In this document: piece after piece, positions 1 to 7,196 of the stretch | Numbering within the stretch: position 1 is the first letter of the stretch | Layout of the letters: the number at the start of each line of letters is the position of its first letter | Origin: Oligoflexales bacterium | Lineage (GTDB): Bacteria; Bdellovibrionota_B; Oligoflexia; Oligoflexales; RGVZ01 | Reading direction: 5' to 3' | Assembly: GCA_947468665.1 (NCBI GenBank) | Contig: CANILH010000013.1 | Span: 1-52,599 of the forward strand | Length of the DNA stretch: 52,599 nucleotides | Notes under the pieces: model-generated | The model's input: only the letters and a program-made list of their open reading frames with translations | Told to the model about the DNA's origin: nothing | The model's database searches: none | Program-made: the position numbers and the translations under genes

Positions 1-40
1 GCGAATCTAGCGACTAGTCTCGCCTCGCAGATAAATGACA

Positions 41-80
41 AGACCTGCATCTCGAAAGATCGCAGGTCTTTTCTGTTTCT
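41..80 (+). terminator. Rho-independent terminator of a gene left of the window
   Basis: AGACCTGC at 41-48 pairs with GCAGGTCT at 62-69. The pairing continues inward as ATCT/AGAT with one bulged C and a CGAA tetraloop. TTTTCTGTTTCT follows. This is a complete stem plus U-rich tail for a transcript arriving from the left edge; the gene it ends is not in the window. Confidence 0.7.
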
Positions 81-82
81 AA

Positions 83-970
83 GTGCTCAAGAAAAAGTGT
101 CCAGATCTAAGTGCAACGAGAAGTCCGATTGGGACTGCAACTCAACAGCCACTGGCATTAATAATTCAAGGATCGGGATGCTGGTCGGTATTTACTCAAC
201 ATTCTGCAGGCCAAATTTCCGGATGGCACCAGAACACATTGTTCAGCATCGCAGCCAATAGATTTCGCGTCATGATTGTTGAAAAACCTGGAGTTGGTTT
301 TTTAGATGATCCAATTAATCCCGGGACCGCAGAAAATTGCACAGACGAATTTAAGAAAGGACATACGCTTGAAAGATGGATGGAAGCTCTTAAGGCTTCC
401 GTTCTCGCGGCCAGAAATCAACTCAATATTGACACCACGAGAATGTTAGTTGCCGGTCACTCCGAAGGTGGAATCAGTTCGGCAAAGTTTGCAGCCGACA
501 ATTCATTCGTGACGCATGCAGCGATACTTTCTGGAAGCGGACCAAATCAACTCTTTGAATTGACCGCGATTACAAGGAAAAGTAACCAAAACTTGCCCGA
601 GAATGAAAGGGAAGCTGCAGTTGATCAAATCTTTCAAGATTATAAACAAATTCTCAGTGAGCCAAACAATTGGACAAAGCTGATGTGGGGTCATCCCTAC
701 CTTCGATGGACTTCGTTTCTAGCGACTTCGACCCTGCAAGAGCTTAAACGATCTAACGCTAAAATTTTTCTAGCACATGGCACCGAAGACCTGTCCGTTC
801 CTATTGAGTCATTCGACTTGAATCGTGCCGAAATGCTTCGCATGGCTCGTGACGTGGTTGCAGATAGGCGCGAGGGTGCTCCCCACAACCTTAATAAACC
901 CGGACAGAATGGTCCTGAAGGAATGCGGGAAGTTTTAACTGCAGTAGCAAATTGGTTCATGTCAAATTGA
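83..970 (+). CDS. Alpha/beta hydrolase, 5' end eroded or truncated
   Basis: The protein has a serine-hydrolase fold. The oxyanion/strand segment IIQGSGCWS lies at about residues 27-35, and the nucleophile elbow GHSEGG has its Ser at about 127. HGTEDLSVP near 233-240 supplies the likely acid, and EGAPHNLN near 267 the likely histidine. This resembles the prolyl-oligopeptidase/dienelactone-hydrolase group; the substrate is unknown. The first usable start is a GTG directly after a stop at 80-82 and right behind a terminator, with no clear ribosome site and no signal peptide. The core fold therefore begins only about 20 residues in. A second frame is open from base 1 to 258 across the same region, and TCTAAGTGC occurs twice (78-86 and 106-114). 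I infer a damaged 5' end, so the gene may be a pseudogene. Base composition is more A+T-rich than the core genes to the right. Confidence 0.7.
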   Translation: MLKKKCPDLSATRSPIGTATQQPLALIIQGSGCWSVFTQHSAGQISGWHQNTLFSIAANRFRVMIVEKPGVGFLDDPINPGTAENCTDEFKKGHTLERWMEALKASVLAARNQLNIDTTRMLVAGHSEGGISSAKFAADNSFVTHAAILSGSGPNQLFELTAITRKSNQNLPENEREAAVDQIFQDYKQILSEPNNWTKLMWGHPYLRWTSFLATSTLQELKRSNAKIFLAHGTEDLSVPIESFDLNRAEMLRMARDVVADRREGAPHNLNKPGQNGPEGMREVLTAVANWFMSN

Positions 971-998
971 GAGAACCGCGACGAATGGCTTAATTCTC

Positions 999-1991
999 CT
1001 ATGGCCGCAACGAATTGATCTCGATTTCCAAGATTCGAATTTGATCCATGATCGTATCAAACTCCGGTCGGTCGCCGTAAATCATGATTTGCATTTCCCC
1101 ATAGTCGTGCTTGAGAGACGGCAAAACATGTGCCGGAGGCATCAGTTTCATCGAACCCGGATGAGCAAGATCGTACCGCGCCCACCCGCGCGGGTAAAAG
1201 CGCTCCTTGGACGCGACGACGGACTTGAGAAGTTCCAAGCCCGGTTCGTTGAGCGCAATCTCTTTCACCGACGACTTCGAGATGAGCGCCAGATCATAAT
1301 AGTGGCGTGAATACCTTGTCGGCTGCGGGTTACCTTCTGGACGAAATGCCTCATGATGCAGAATGGTCGCTTTTTCCCAAAATGTCCGCTCGGCCTTGAT
1401 GACTTGCACATGACATGTAGGTTTAGAAAATAGCGCAGGGTATTCTTCGGCACAATATGGGCTAATCTGAAATGCGGCGTTTGGAACCCAAATCGCCAGC
1501 GGGCCGACTTCAAGGAGAATCTCGGGCTTAATATATGTTGCGGAGAATGCCGCCGGATACTCAATGGTGATGACGTTTGGGTCGTCACCTGCAATGGCTG
1601 CACGAACTGTAGTGCCGAGAAGCGCGCTCACCTGTGGCAGTAGGTCAGCGCGTAGATACTGTTGTGCGGCTACCTGAATTTGCTTGTTGAATAGAGCTTG
1701 TTTTGATTTCGATCGCTTCGCCTCTGGGTCAACGTCGGTGATCTCGCGCCAGTCGAGGATGAGATCGATGTCTTCAGAGAATCGCTCAATGAGTTTGAAT
1801 ACCTTGGAAAGCGAAGTTCCACCTTTGAACAGGATTTTGCGAGATAGCAGTGGATCAGCGAACAATCTGCCAAGGGTCCAGCAAACCCAAAAATCTTTTT
1901 CAACAACAGCGTCCGACATGCTCCTGCGTTTTGCTGTCTCCTGAAAGAGTTCAGCACGTTTTTCTGCCGGTAACGCAGCAATGTGCTCCAT
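999..1991 (-). CDS. AbiEii/AbiGii-family nucleotidyltransferase toxin
   Basis: This is the toxin half of an AbiE-like (type IV) toxin-antitoxin or abortive-infection pair. The nucleotidyltransferase signature is clear: FKGGTSLSKVFKLI at about residues 54-67, followed by RFSEDIDLIL, whose two acidic residues would bind metal and NTP. Known AbiEii-family toxins are nucleotidyltransferases that inhibit growth; some members modify tRNA. At 330 residues it is near the family norm and looks intact. Its ATG overlaps the antitoxin stop by one base (TAATG), so translation is probably coupled. The target here cannot be told from sequence. Confidence 0.88.
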   Translation of the reverse strand: MEHIAALPAEKRAELFQETAKRRSMSDAVVEKDFWVCWTLGRLFADPLLSRKILFKGGTSLSKVFKLIERFSEDIDLILDWREITDVDPEAKRSKSKQALFNKQIQVAAQQYLRADLLPQVSALLGTTVRAAIAGDDPNVITIEYPAAFSATYIKPEILLEVGPLAIWVPNAAFQISPYCAEEYPALFSKPTCHVQVIKAERTFWEKATILHHEAFRPEGNPQPTRYSRHYYDLALISKSSVKEIALNEPGLELLKSVVASKERFYPRGWARYDLAHPGSMKLMPPAHVLPSLKHDYGEMQIMIYGDRPEFDTIMDQIRILEIEINSLRP

Positions 1992-2602
1992 TAGTCTTCC
2001 TTCCGGCAGATTTTTGCGATTGCAGCCTGTACCCAGCCAGTTGCGGATTGCGTATCCCGAAGAACTCGCGCGCGCAAACGAGGACTAAGCCACTTACGGA
2101 TTGAAGCTATGACCGCTGGGGTAATTCGCTCAGCCCCGAGAGATTTCAAACCCTGTACTAGCAACGAACTTTCCCTGAGTTCAAAGCCGGATTCTTTAAG
2201 CGGCGTGTTTTTAAATTCAACCGTGCTTTTGCCAACCTTGAAAACACGATCTGGCCCATCGGATACATAGACTACCCGGCCAGGAACTTGCGTCGAAAGA
2301 CCGAGCAGGTTGAGCGCCGACGCTCCTGTTACCTGGATACGCCATCCGAATTTCCGCGCCAATGCGTTCGCCACTGCGTCCATATCAGGTCCGAGAACCT
2401 GATTGAGCAGACTGCTGTGCTTTGGAAAATCATAAATGCCACGTATAACCCGTCGAATGGTTCCTTTTTCGACGAGGCGATGAAGTGCGATATCAATCCC
2501 GGCACGGCTCCCTAAGCGGGCGAAATCCTTTGCAGAAAACGCCCATCCACGGCCATAGGCTGAAATCGACTTAACCATCCTATTTTCTATGCTTTTTTCC
2601 AT
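1991..2602 (-). CDS. AbiEi-type antitoxin / transcriptional autoregulator
   Basis: A 203-residue protein of the AbiEi/DUF6088 type. The N-terminal winged helix covers about residues 10-55, including GWAFSAKDFARLGSR and ALHRLVEKGTIRRVIRGIYD. The antitoxin-type C-terminal domain follows. In the family, AbiEi binds inverted repeats in its own promoter and represses the operon. Here the palindrome TGTAAGAAA/TTTCTTACA lies 19-48 bases upstream. The ATG at 2602 follows AGAGGA on the minus strand. Assignment as the antitoxin rests on fold, gene order and the toxin next to it. The pair sits in the accessory left end of the window. Confidence 0.82.
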   Translation of the reverse strand: MEKSIENRMVKSISAYGRGWAFSAKDFARLGSRAGIDIALHRLVEKGTIRRVIRGIYDFPKHSSLLNQVLGPDMDAVANALARKFGWRIQVTGASALNLLGLSTQVPGRVVYVSDGPDRVFKVGKSTVEFKNTPLKESGFELRESSLLVQGLKSLGAERITPAVIASIRKWLSPRLRARVLRDTQSATGWVQAAIAKICRKED

Positions 2603-2620
2603 AAATTAGACCGGTCCTCT

Positions 2621-2650
2621 TGTAAGAAATAATACCATATTTTTCTTACA
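2621..2650 (-). promoter_or_regulatory. Palindromic operator/promoter of the AbiE pair
   Basis: TGTAAGAAA at 2621-2629 and TTTCTTACA at 2642-2650 form a perfect 9-bp inverted repeat around 12 bases. On the minus strand the spacer holds TATTAT, a good -10 box, and TTGGCA lies about 19 bases upstream. A repressor bound to both arms would cover the -10, as expected for AbiEi negative autoregulation. Binding itself is inferred. Confidence 0.6.
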
Positions 2651-2748
2651 GAGTGCCAATGGAAATATTTGCGCCAAGTACTCATTTGTCCATTGCGCCG
2701 CGTCGCTCTTTGAAAACCGTTGAAATGGAAGCTCCGCGATGAGCTGTC

Positions 2749-3300
2749 TTAGATTTTTCCTCGCCATCTTTCGAAGACCATCCGAACCGTTCCCACTTTC
2801 CAGAGCAGACCCTTCTTGGTCCGGTATCCGCTCAAATTAACCTTTGTAACGACCTCTTTCCACGGTAAGCCCTGACGTTGTCTAAGTTCGACAATGTATC
2901 GAGCCGTCTTCAGGTCTTTGCGATCATCGAGTAGGCGACCTGCCACAAGCCGCTTCCCAAACGGTACCCGTTGCGTGAATCGGTAATTATCAACCGCCTG
3001 GCCCTTACTGTGCACTTTTCGGACGCCCATCTGGTGCAGCCGGGCCAATACGGCAGGCTTCGAGAGGCCCACCTGCTCCGCAATTTGGGATGCCGTGAAA
3101 CCATTTTTTAGGTACAAATCCCTGATTATGGCCGGATCGACTGCTTTTGGGATTGCAACGAATTTAATAAAGTCAGATACTTGGAACGGGTTTGCGCGGC
3201 GTCGGCTTTGCTCCACCACCCATTTTTCCGCGTCATGACATAGAACCCCGCGAACATAATTATAGCCGATAACAATGCCATACTGTCGCTGCGCACCCAA
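2749..3300 (-). CDS. Recombinase-derived HTH protein, probable remnant
   Basis: 183 residues from a TTG start; a GTG near 3219 is another option and neither is well supported. A helix-turn-helix is visible at about 65-92 (GFTASQIAEQVGLSKPAVLA). The C-terminus around 140-175 (GLPWKEVV, then SGYRTKKGLLWKVGTVRM) resembles the DNA-binding 'recombinase' domain of large serine recombinases, in which similar G-Y-x-T-x-x-G-x-x-W segments occur. The N-terminal catalytic resolvase domain and its serine are absent. It may be what remains of the integrase that brought in the AbiE pair, or a domesticated regulator. No function can be assigned. Confidence 0.5.
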   Translation of the reverse strand: MGAQRQYGIVIGYNYVRGVLCHDAEKWVVEQSRRRANPFQVSDFIKFVAIPKAVDPAIIRDLYLKNGFTASQIAEQVGLSKPAVLARLHQMGVRKVHSKGQAVDNYRFTQRVPFGKRLVAGRLLDDRKDLKTARYIVELRQRQGLPWKEVVTKVNLSGYRTKKGLLWKVGTVRMVFERWRGKI

Positions 3301-3327
3301 GCTTGCGGGTTCCCGGCTCCCCGGCTA

Positions 3328-3357
3328 TTGTAGGACAGTTCAACTCAATACTATAAA
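3328..3357 (+). promoter_or_regulatory. Candidate promoter for the VKOR-DsbA gene
   Basis: TTGTAG at 3328-3333 and TATAAA at 3352-3357 are separated by 18 bases, 17 bases ahead of the ATG. The match to a sigma-70 promoter is moderate. Confidence 0.35.
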
Positions 3358-3374
3358 GCGGAGAACAGCCGGCA

Positions 3375-4592
3375 ATGACAATAGACTCCCATCCAGACAC
3401 CGCGTCAGCCCCAAACCAGAAGTTCTGGGGACTTGCTCTGGCCATTGCGGCCTCAGGTATCGCGACGTCTTTATATTCGATCGCCCATCATATGGAACTT
3501 CGCCGCAACGGCCATACGGAAGCCTCCTGCAATATTAATAGCGTCATTAACTGCGACGCCGTGGCCGCCAGCAAGTATAGCGAGCTTTTAGGAATCCCGC
3601 TTGGGGTCTGGGGGCTCGGTTACTTCCTTGCCATGACGGTTCTCGCCGGCACCATTTTTGCTGGTCATAAATCATCTAAAGAGCATGAGCCAGCCTGGTT
3701 TATTATGGCAGCTCTCGGCATCATCACCTCTATAGCACTGGCCGGAATCAGCCTCGGGGTCCTCGGCACCGTCTGTATCGTCTGCGTTTTGATTTATACA
3801 TTGACACTTGTCCAAGGCGGCATCGCCTGGAAACTTTGGCGCGCACGCCGTCCGGATCTTGACCTCTCAGCAAAAACAATCGTCGGAGGGCTTTCAACCT
3901 CCGCGATCGCTGTGGCTATCGCCATCCTGGGGTTCAATTATCTGAAGCCTGCACCCCAGCTGCCGGGCGAGCTTCAAGATCTTCCTGGTAAGCATGATCA
4001 AAGCACGTCACTTCCCCAGCTGGCACCCACAGCGATTGATATTCCTGTAAATAAAAGCGCTTATAGCGGCATGGGAGAAGACTATCGCAAAGGCCCTGAC
4101 GACGCCAAAATTGTGATCATAGAGTTCGCCGATTATATGTGTCCGGGGTGCGGGCAGACGGCCCCGATACTCGAGGACCTTCACAATCAACTTGGACAGC
4201 GCGCCTTATTTGTCTTCAAAAATTTCCCGCTATCCAACCAATGCAATTCAAGCGTCTCAAGCGACATGCACCCTTATTCTTGTGATATCGTAAGATTAGC
4301 GCGATGCTCCGGAAGCATTGGAAAGTTCTGGGATTACCACCTTAAGGCTTTCGCCGAACAGTCACGAGCCTCAAAAGAAAAGGCCAGAGAATGGGGCAAG
4401 GAGATCGGACTGACAGACGCGCAAATGGATAAGTGCCTCGCAAGCAACGACATTCTCGCGAAGATCCGAGATGACGTGGATATAGCCAATAAGGCAGGAG
4501 TAAACTCGACGCCCACAATTTTCATAAATGGCAAAAAGTATCTGGGCGAGCGCAGCGCGCAGGCGATGCGTGCCGCCATTGAGTCCATGTGA
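3375..4592 (+). CDS. VKOR-DsbA fusion, disulfide-bond-forming membrane protein
   Basis: An all-in-one oxidative folding enzyme of 405 residues. The membrane half resembles vitamin K epoxide reductase: loop cysteines C52 and C60, the SKYSELLGIPLGVWG segment, and the quinone-side CIVC pair C134/C137 in a late helix. After a last helix (about 167-190) comes a periplasmic DsbA-like thioredoxin domain with active site CPGC (256-259) and the cis-proline loop NSTPTIFING. In known fusions the VKOR half re-oxidises the attached thioredoxin domain and passes electrons to quinone, replacing separate DsbA and DsbB. All expected cysteines are present. The ATG follows GGAGAA by about 9 bases. Its stop lies five bases before the first possible start of the next gene. 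Confidence 0.9.
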   Translation: MTIDSHPDTASAPNQKFWGLALAIAASGIATSLYSIAHHMELRRNGHTEASCNINSVINCDAVAASKYSELLGIPLGVWGLGYFLAMTVLAGTIFAGHKSSKEHEPAWFIMAALGIITSIALAGISLGVLGTVCIVCVLIYTLTLVQGGIAWKLWRARRPDLDLSAKTIVGGLSTSAIAVAIAILGFNYLKPAPQLPGELQDLPGKHDQSTSLPQLAPTAIDIPVNKSAYSGMGEDYRKGPDDAKIVIIEFADYMCPGCGQTAPILEDLHNQLGQRALFVFKNFPLSNQCNSSVSSDMHPYSCDIVRLARCSGSIGKFWDYHLKAFAEQSRASKEKAREWGKEIGLTDAQMDKCLASNDILAKIRDDVDIANKAGVNSTPTIFINGKKYLGERSAQAMRAAIESM

Positions 4593-4608
4593 GGAGATGC
4601 TCCGCTAT

Positions 4609-5382
4609 ATGAAACTAAAATTCGAACATGATTTTCAACAAAAAATTATGACGCAGAGCTTTCAGGAACCTTGTGCCATCGATTCTCCTAAAGCCATTCA
4701 GGAGTGGCGTTCTCTCTGGACCCAGGAGCTCAAATCCTGGCACTCACCTTACAAACTGATCGTTGACTGCTCTAATATCACCTACAAGGAGTCACCTGAA
4801 GTTAAGGAATCCCTGGGACGCATGATCAAGTTCTTTGAGGGACTTTTTCTACGCTCGATTACCGGTTACGGCCTAGATCCTGCCAAAGGCCACGCGGATC
4901 TCCCCTTCAAAATGGTGCCTACATTTGAGGACGCCCAACGGGAAGCCAGGGCTCGTGGTATAAGAGACCCAAAAGCACCAACAAACTTCCGGGACGCCAT
5001 TCAGTTTCAGAACCACTTTGCCCAACATGTCATTGAAATGAGCTTTTCTGATGATGTTATTGTCGACTCCAGGGAGAAGCTGGACGCCATTAAATCAAAA
5101 CTCACCAATAACCTCATGCAATGGCACAGCAAGTGGAGTCTATTGATTGACTGCTCCAGGGCTCAATTTAGCGTCACCCTTAAAGAAGACTGGATCCAAA
5201 TAGAAAAGCAATTACGGGGCTTTTTTATGAAGGCCGCCCTTGGATATAGTCCAAGTGACCCAAAACGCGAAAATTACCCCTTTGAAACCTTCAGAGCGCG
5301 CCACGCGGCGGTCGCCAGGCTCGAAAATGAGGGTCTTTTCATGGGCAATGAGGCGCAATGCCGATCAAAAACAAAGCCTTGA
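4609..5382 (+). CDS. Unknown protein built of two tandem homologous repeats
   Basis: 257 residues, not recognised as a named family. The chain is an internal duplication, residues about 3-112 and 131-238. Both halves share the order F-x-x-[HN]-F-x-Q, then SF, I/V-DS, L-x-x-L, WHS, a hydrophobic strand ending DCS (LIVDCS and LLIDCS), a helix with FF or FFE-F, GY, DPxK and PF. The strand-DCS-helix order is loosely like STAS-type folds, but that is only a guess. There is no signal peptide or membrane segment, so it is probably cytoplasmic. The reading frame is open from 4528, inside the VKOR gene. I chose the ATG at 4609 because GAGGAG (4591-4596) sits 12 bases upstream; ATG 4597 abuts it. Confidence 0.72.
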   Translation: MKLKFEHDFQQKIMTQSFQEPCAIDSPKAIQEWRSLWTQELKSWHSPYKLIVDCSNITYKESPEVKESLGRMIKFFEGLFLRSITGYGLDPAKGHADLPFKMVPTFEDAQREARARGIRDPKAPTNFRDAIQFQNHFAQHVIEMSFSDDVIVDSREKLDAIKSKLTNNLMQWHSKWSLLIDCSRAQFSVTLKEDWIQIEKQLRGFFMKAALGYSPSDPKRENYPFETFRARHAAVARLENEGLFMGNEAQCRSKTKP

Positions 5383-5507
5383 CTGCTGTTTTTCAATCCT
5401 TTTTCTTGCGGATAACAGTGTTTTGGAGTTATTTTTCATATGAGAATAGCTTTTATATCTATTTGCGGGGCTGCATGTTCTCGTAAATCAACCCAAAGAG
5501 GTGAATC

Positions 5508-6059
5508 TTGCTTCCAGTTGAAATCTACCCTGTTCAAGACGCGATTGTTCTCCGTGCCCGTGGCAGTGAGCTATTAATTCTAGCAGATCATGTTACCGCG
5601 TTGAAAAAACTGAAATCCGCTGGTGATTTCTCCAAATACTTTCTTAACGAGGCTCTCGTTAACCGTCCGGCCCGCAAACTCTTCGAGGCCTGGCTACGCA
5701 AGGACGGTTCTCTCTGGGCCCGCATCTACAAATCCGTACAAACCATTGAGTCAAATCCCGAAGCAGCCTCCGACCAGACCCCAAGTAAGTCGGTTGCCGT
5801 AACTGAGTCCATTCGTGAGACCGCGAAAGACAACAAAAAACCAGAGCTGAAGGCCAAGGAGCCCGCGAAAAAAGACGATAAAAAAGAAGAAAAAAAGACT
5901 GACACTAAACCTGCCGTTAAGGCAGCAGCCAAGCCTGCCGCCAAGCCTGCCGTTAAGCCGATTGCCAAGCCGGCTGCCAAGTCGTCCGCCAAACCCGCTC
6001 CTAAAGCAGCATCAAGACCAGCCTCAAAACCAGCCCCTAAAAAATCCACCAACAAGTAA
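5508..6059 (+). CDS. Protein with histone-H1-like Lys/Ala/Pro tail
   Basis: 183 residues from a TTG start, supported by AAAGAGGTGA four bases upstream. The first roughly 85 residues form a compact, mixed-charge domain (MLPVEIYPVQDAIVLRARGS at the N-terminus). I do not recognise it. A charged Lys/Glu/Asp stretch (about 105-135) follows, then a low-complexity tail of repeated AKPA/VKPA units to the end. Such tails occur in bacterial H1-like nucleoid proteins and in some envelope linkers. With no signal peptide, nucleic-acid binding is the more likely use. The repeated codons make the tail prone to length variation. Confidence 0.7.
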   Translation: MLPVEIYPVQDAIVLRARGSELLILADHVTALKKLKSAGDFSKYFLNEALVNRPARKLFEAWLRKDGSLWARIYKSVQTIESNPEAASDQTPSKSVAVTESIRETAKDNKKPELKAKEPAKKDDKKEEKKTDTKPAVKAAAKPAAKPAVKPIAKPAAKSSAKPAPKAASRPASKPAPKKSTNK

Positions 6060-6071
6060 ATCTAAAGAAAT

Positions 6072-6096
6072 CCCCGCTTTCATTAGCGGGGCTTAG
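6072..6096 (+). terminator. Weak terminator-like hairpin
   Basis: CCCCGCT (6072-6078) pairs with AGCGGGG (6085-6091), a 7-bp GC-rich stem with a 6-base loop, 12 bases after the preceding stop codon. Only CTTAGG follows, so the U-tract is poor; it may act as an attenuator or a 3'-end stabiliser. Confidence 0.35.
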
Positions 6097-6107
6097 GGTG
6101 TCAGGCA

Positions 6108-6386
6108 TTGATTCGCAAATATCTCATCATTGGCAAGCAGCTCGTCCTAAGCTCAACACGTTTTGATATTGCGCGTGAGGATGGCGTTCCTCCCCCTATT
6201 GAGGTCAGACTGCCTGTCGAGATTCTTTGGCAAGCGCAGGCAATTCTCAAAAAAGCGGAGCTGCAGTTGGCAAGCGGTGAGGATTTGCACAGTATAAAAG
6301 ACACCTACGAAAAGCTTTTGAAAATTCTGGTTCCTTACTGCTCTTTAGAAAAAGATCGCGTTTGGCTTTATGAGCAGATCAAATAG
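6108..6386 (+). CDS. Small hypothetical protein upstream of the GmhB-like gene
   Basis: 92 residues from a TTG start. It is mostly helical by eye and charged (ILWQAQAILKKAELQLASG, then KDTYEKLLKILVPYCSLEKD). There is no signal peptide, metal motif or family I recognise. It ends three bases before the next gene begins, so the two are probably cotranscribed. No good Shine-Dalgarno sequence precedes the TTG, so the true start may differ. Confidence 0.55.
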   Translation: MIRKYLIIGKQLVLSSTRFDIAREDGVPPPIEVRLPVEILWQAQAILKKAELQLASGEDLHSIKDTYEKLLKILVPYCSLEKDRVWLYEQIK

Positions 6387-6389
6387 TCT

Positions 6390-6959
6390 ATGAGTGAAAG
6401 CCTGCGGAAAGCTGTATTCCTGGATCGTGACGGCGTACTAAACGTCGATTTAGGGTACACATATAAGTCGTCCGATTTAAAGCTTGTCCCAAGTATGGTG
6501 GACGGCCTCAAAATACTCGCCCAGAGCGGCTATGCTCTTGTCATGATCACTAACCAATCTGGGGTCGCCCGCGGGTTATTTACTCTGGCCCATGTGGAGG
6601 ACTTCCATAAAGAGCTTCTGCGACAGATCAGGCTTGAGATTCCAGGTTTTGATTTCGACGCTGTCATGATTTGTCCGCACCATCCTGAGGGCGCGGTACC
6701 TGAGTTCTCCATTGATTGCCAGTGCCGCAAACCGGGGATTCAACTGGTCACCGATGCCCAAAAGATTCTGTCGCTCGATCTTAGTAAGAGTTGGCTTGTC
6801 GGGGATAAAAGCTCTGATGTGGATTGCGCGCTTAACGCTGGGATGCGTGCCATTCAGGTCACACGCGGTGGTAAGCAATACTCTCAGAGCAAAAAGGCGT
6901 TTGCTCTTGTGCCGACACTTCTTGACGCCGCAGGCATCATTATCAACAACTCACTTTGA
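6390..6959 (+). CDS. gmhB: D-glycero-D-manno-heptose 1,7-bisphosphate 7-phosphatase (HAD)
   Basis: A 189-residue HAD phosphatase of the histidinol-phosphatase/GmhB subfamily. The catalytic loop FLDRDGVLN is at about 9-17. Motif II lies in MITNQSG, and the C-terminal Asp motif is GDKSSDVDCALNAG. The GmhB zinc loop is present as CPHHPEG followed by DCQCRKPG (one Cys, His residues and two Cys). In LPS inner-core synthesis GmhB removes the 7-phosphate from heptose bisphosphate before nucleotide activation. The stereospecific assignment (alpha or beta anomer) cannot be read from sequence. The last 9 bases overlap a convergent gene. Confidence 0.85.
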   Translation: MSESLRKAVFLDRDGVLNVDLGYTYKSSDLKLVPSMVDGLKILAQSGYALVMITNQSGVARGLFTLAHVEDFHKELLRQIRLEIPGFDFDAVMICPHHPEGAVPEFSIDCQCRKPGIQLVTDAQKILSLDLSKSWLVGDKSSDVDCALNAGMRAIQVTRGGKQYSQSKKAFALVPTLLDAAGIIINNSL

Positions 6960-7181
6960 CGCGTTTATTTTATCTAATAGCGCCTTTATTCTTGGCCCAC
7001 AGCGCTGACCCTGGCACCCACCGGTACCAGTTCCTACTTTTTTATTTACGTCCTGGACGGTCGCGCAGTTCTCAATTCCGGCTAGCACACGGCCAAGGTT
7101 AATGCCCTTACATATGCATACTACCTTCGCCATTTGCCGAACCCGATCTTCCGCTAGCTCTTTTTGCGTTTTTTCACTCAC
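6951..7181 (-). CDS. BFD-like [2Fe-2S] protein
   Basis: A small iron-sulfur protein of the bacterioferritin-associated-ferredoxin/NifU-type (Fer2_BFD) fold. The cysteine spacing is CIC near the start (VVCICKGINLG) and CQGQRC about 30 residues later (GGCQGQRCGPRIKALL), the usual C-x-C...C-x4-C arrangement. Homologues deliver electrons for iron release or serve as domains in other redox enzymes. From the GTG at 7181 it has 76 residues. A later ATG (7133) would start directly at MAKVVCICKG and give the usual 60-residue size, so the start is uncertain. It is last in the minus-strand operon, 15 bases after the CPBP gene. Confidence 0.75.
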   Translation of the reverse strand: MSEKTQKELAEDRVRQMAKVVCICKGINLGRVLAGIENCATVQDVNKKVGTGTGGCQGQRCGPRIKALLDKINASK

Positions 7182-7196
7182 GCCAATGCCCCAATC

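Noticed and set aside
1-258. Frame 1 open from the left edge as the end of another gene
   Set aside because: It runs through a clear terminator and shows no recognisable protein; at most part of it is a frameshifted piece of the hydrolase 5' end.
4528-4608. Longer N-terminus for the tandem-repeat protein
   Set aside because: The extension lies inside the VKOR-DsbA gene and is Arg/Cys-rich, out of keeping with the repeat domain; GAGGAG supports ATG 4609.
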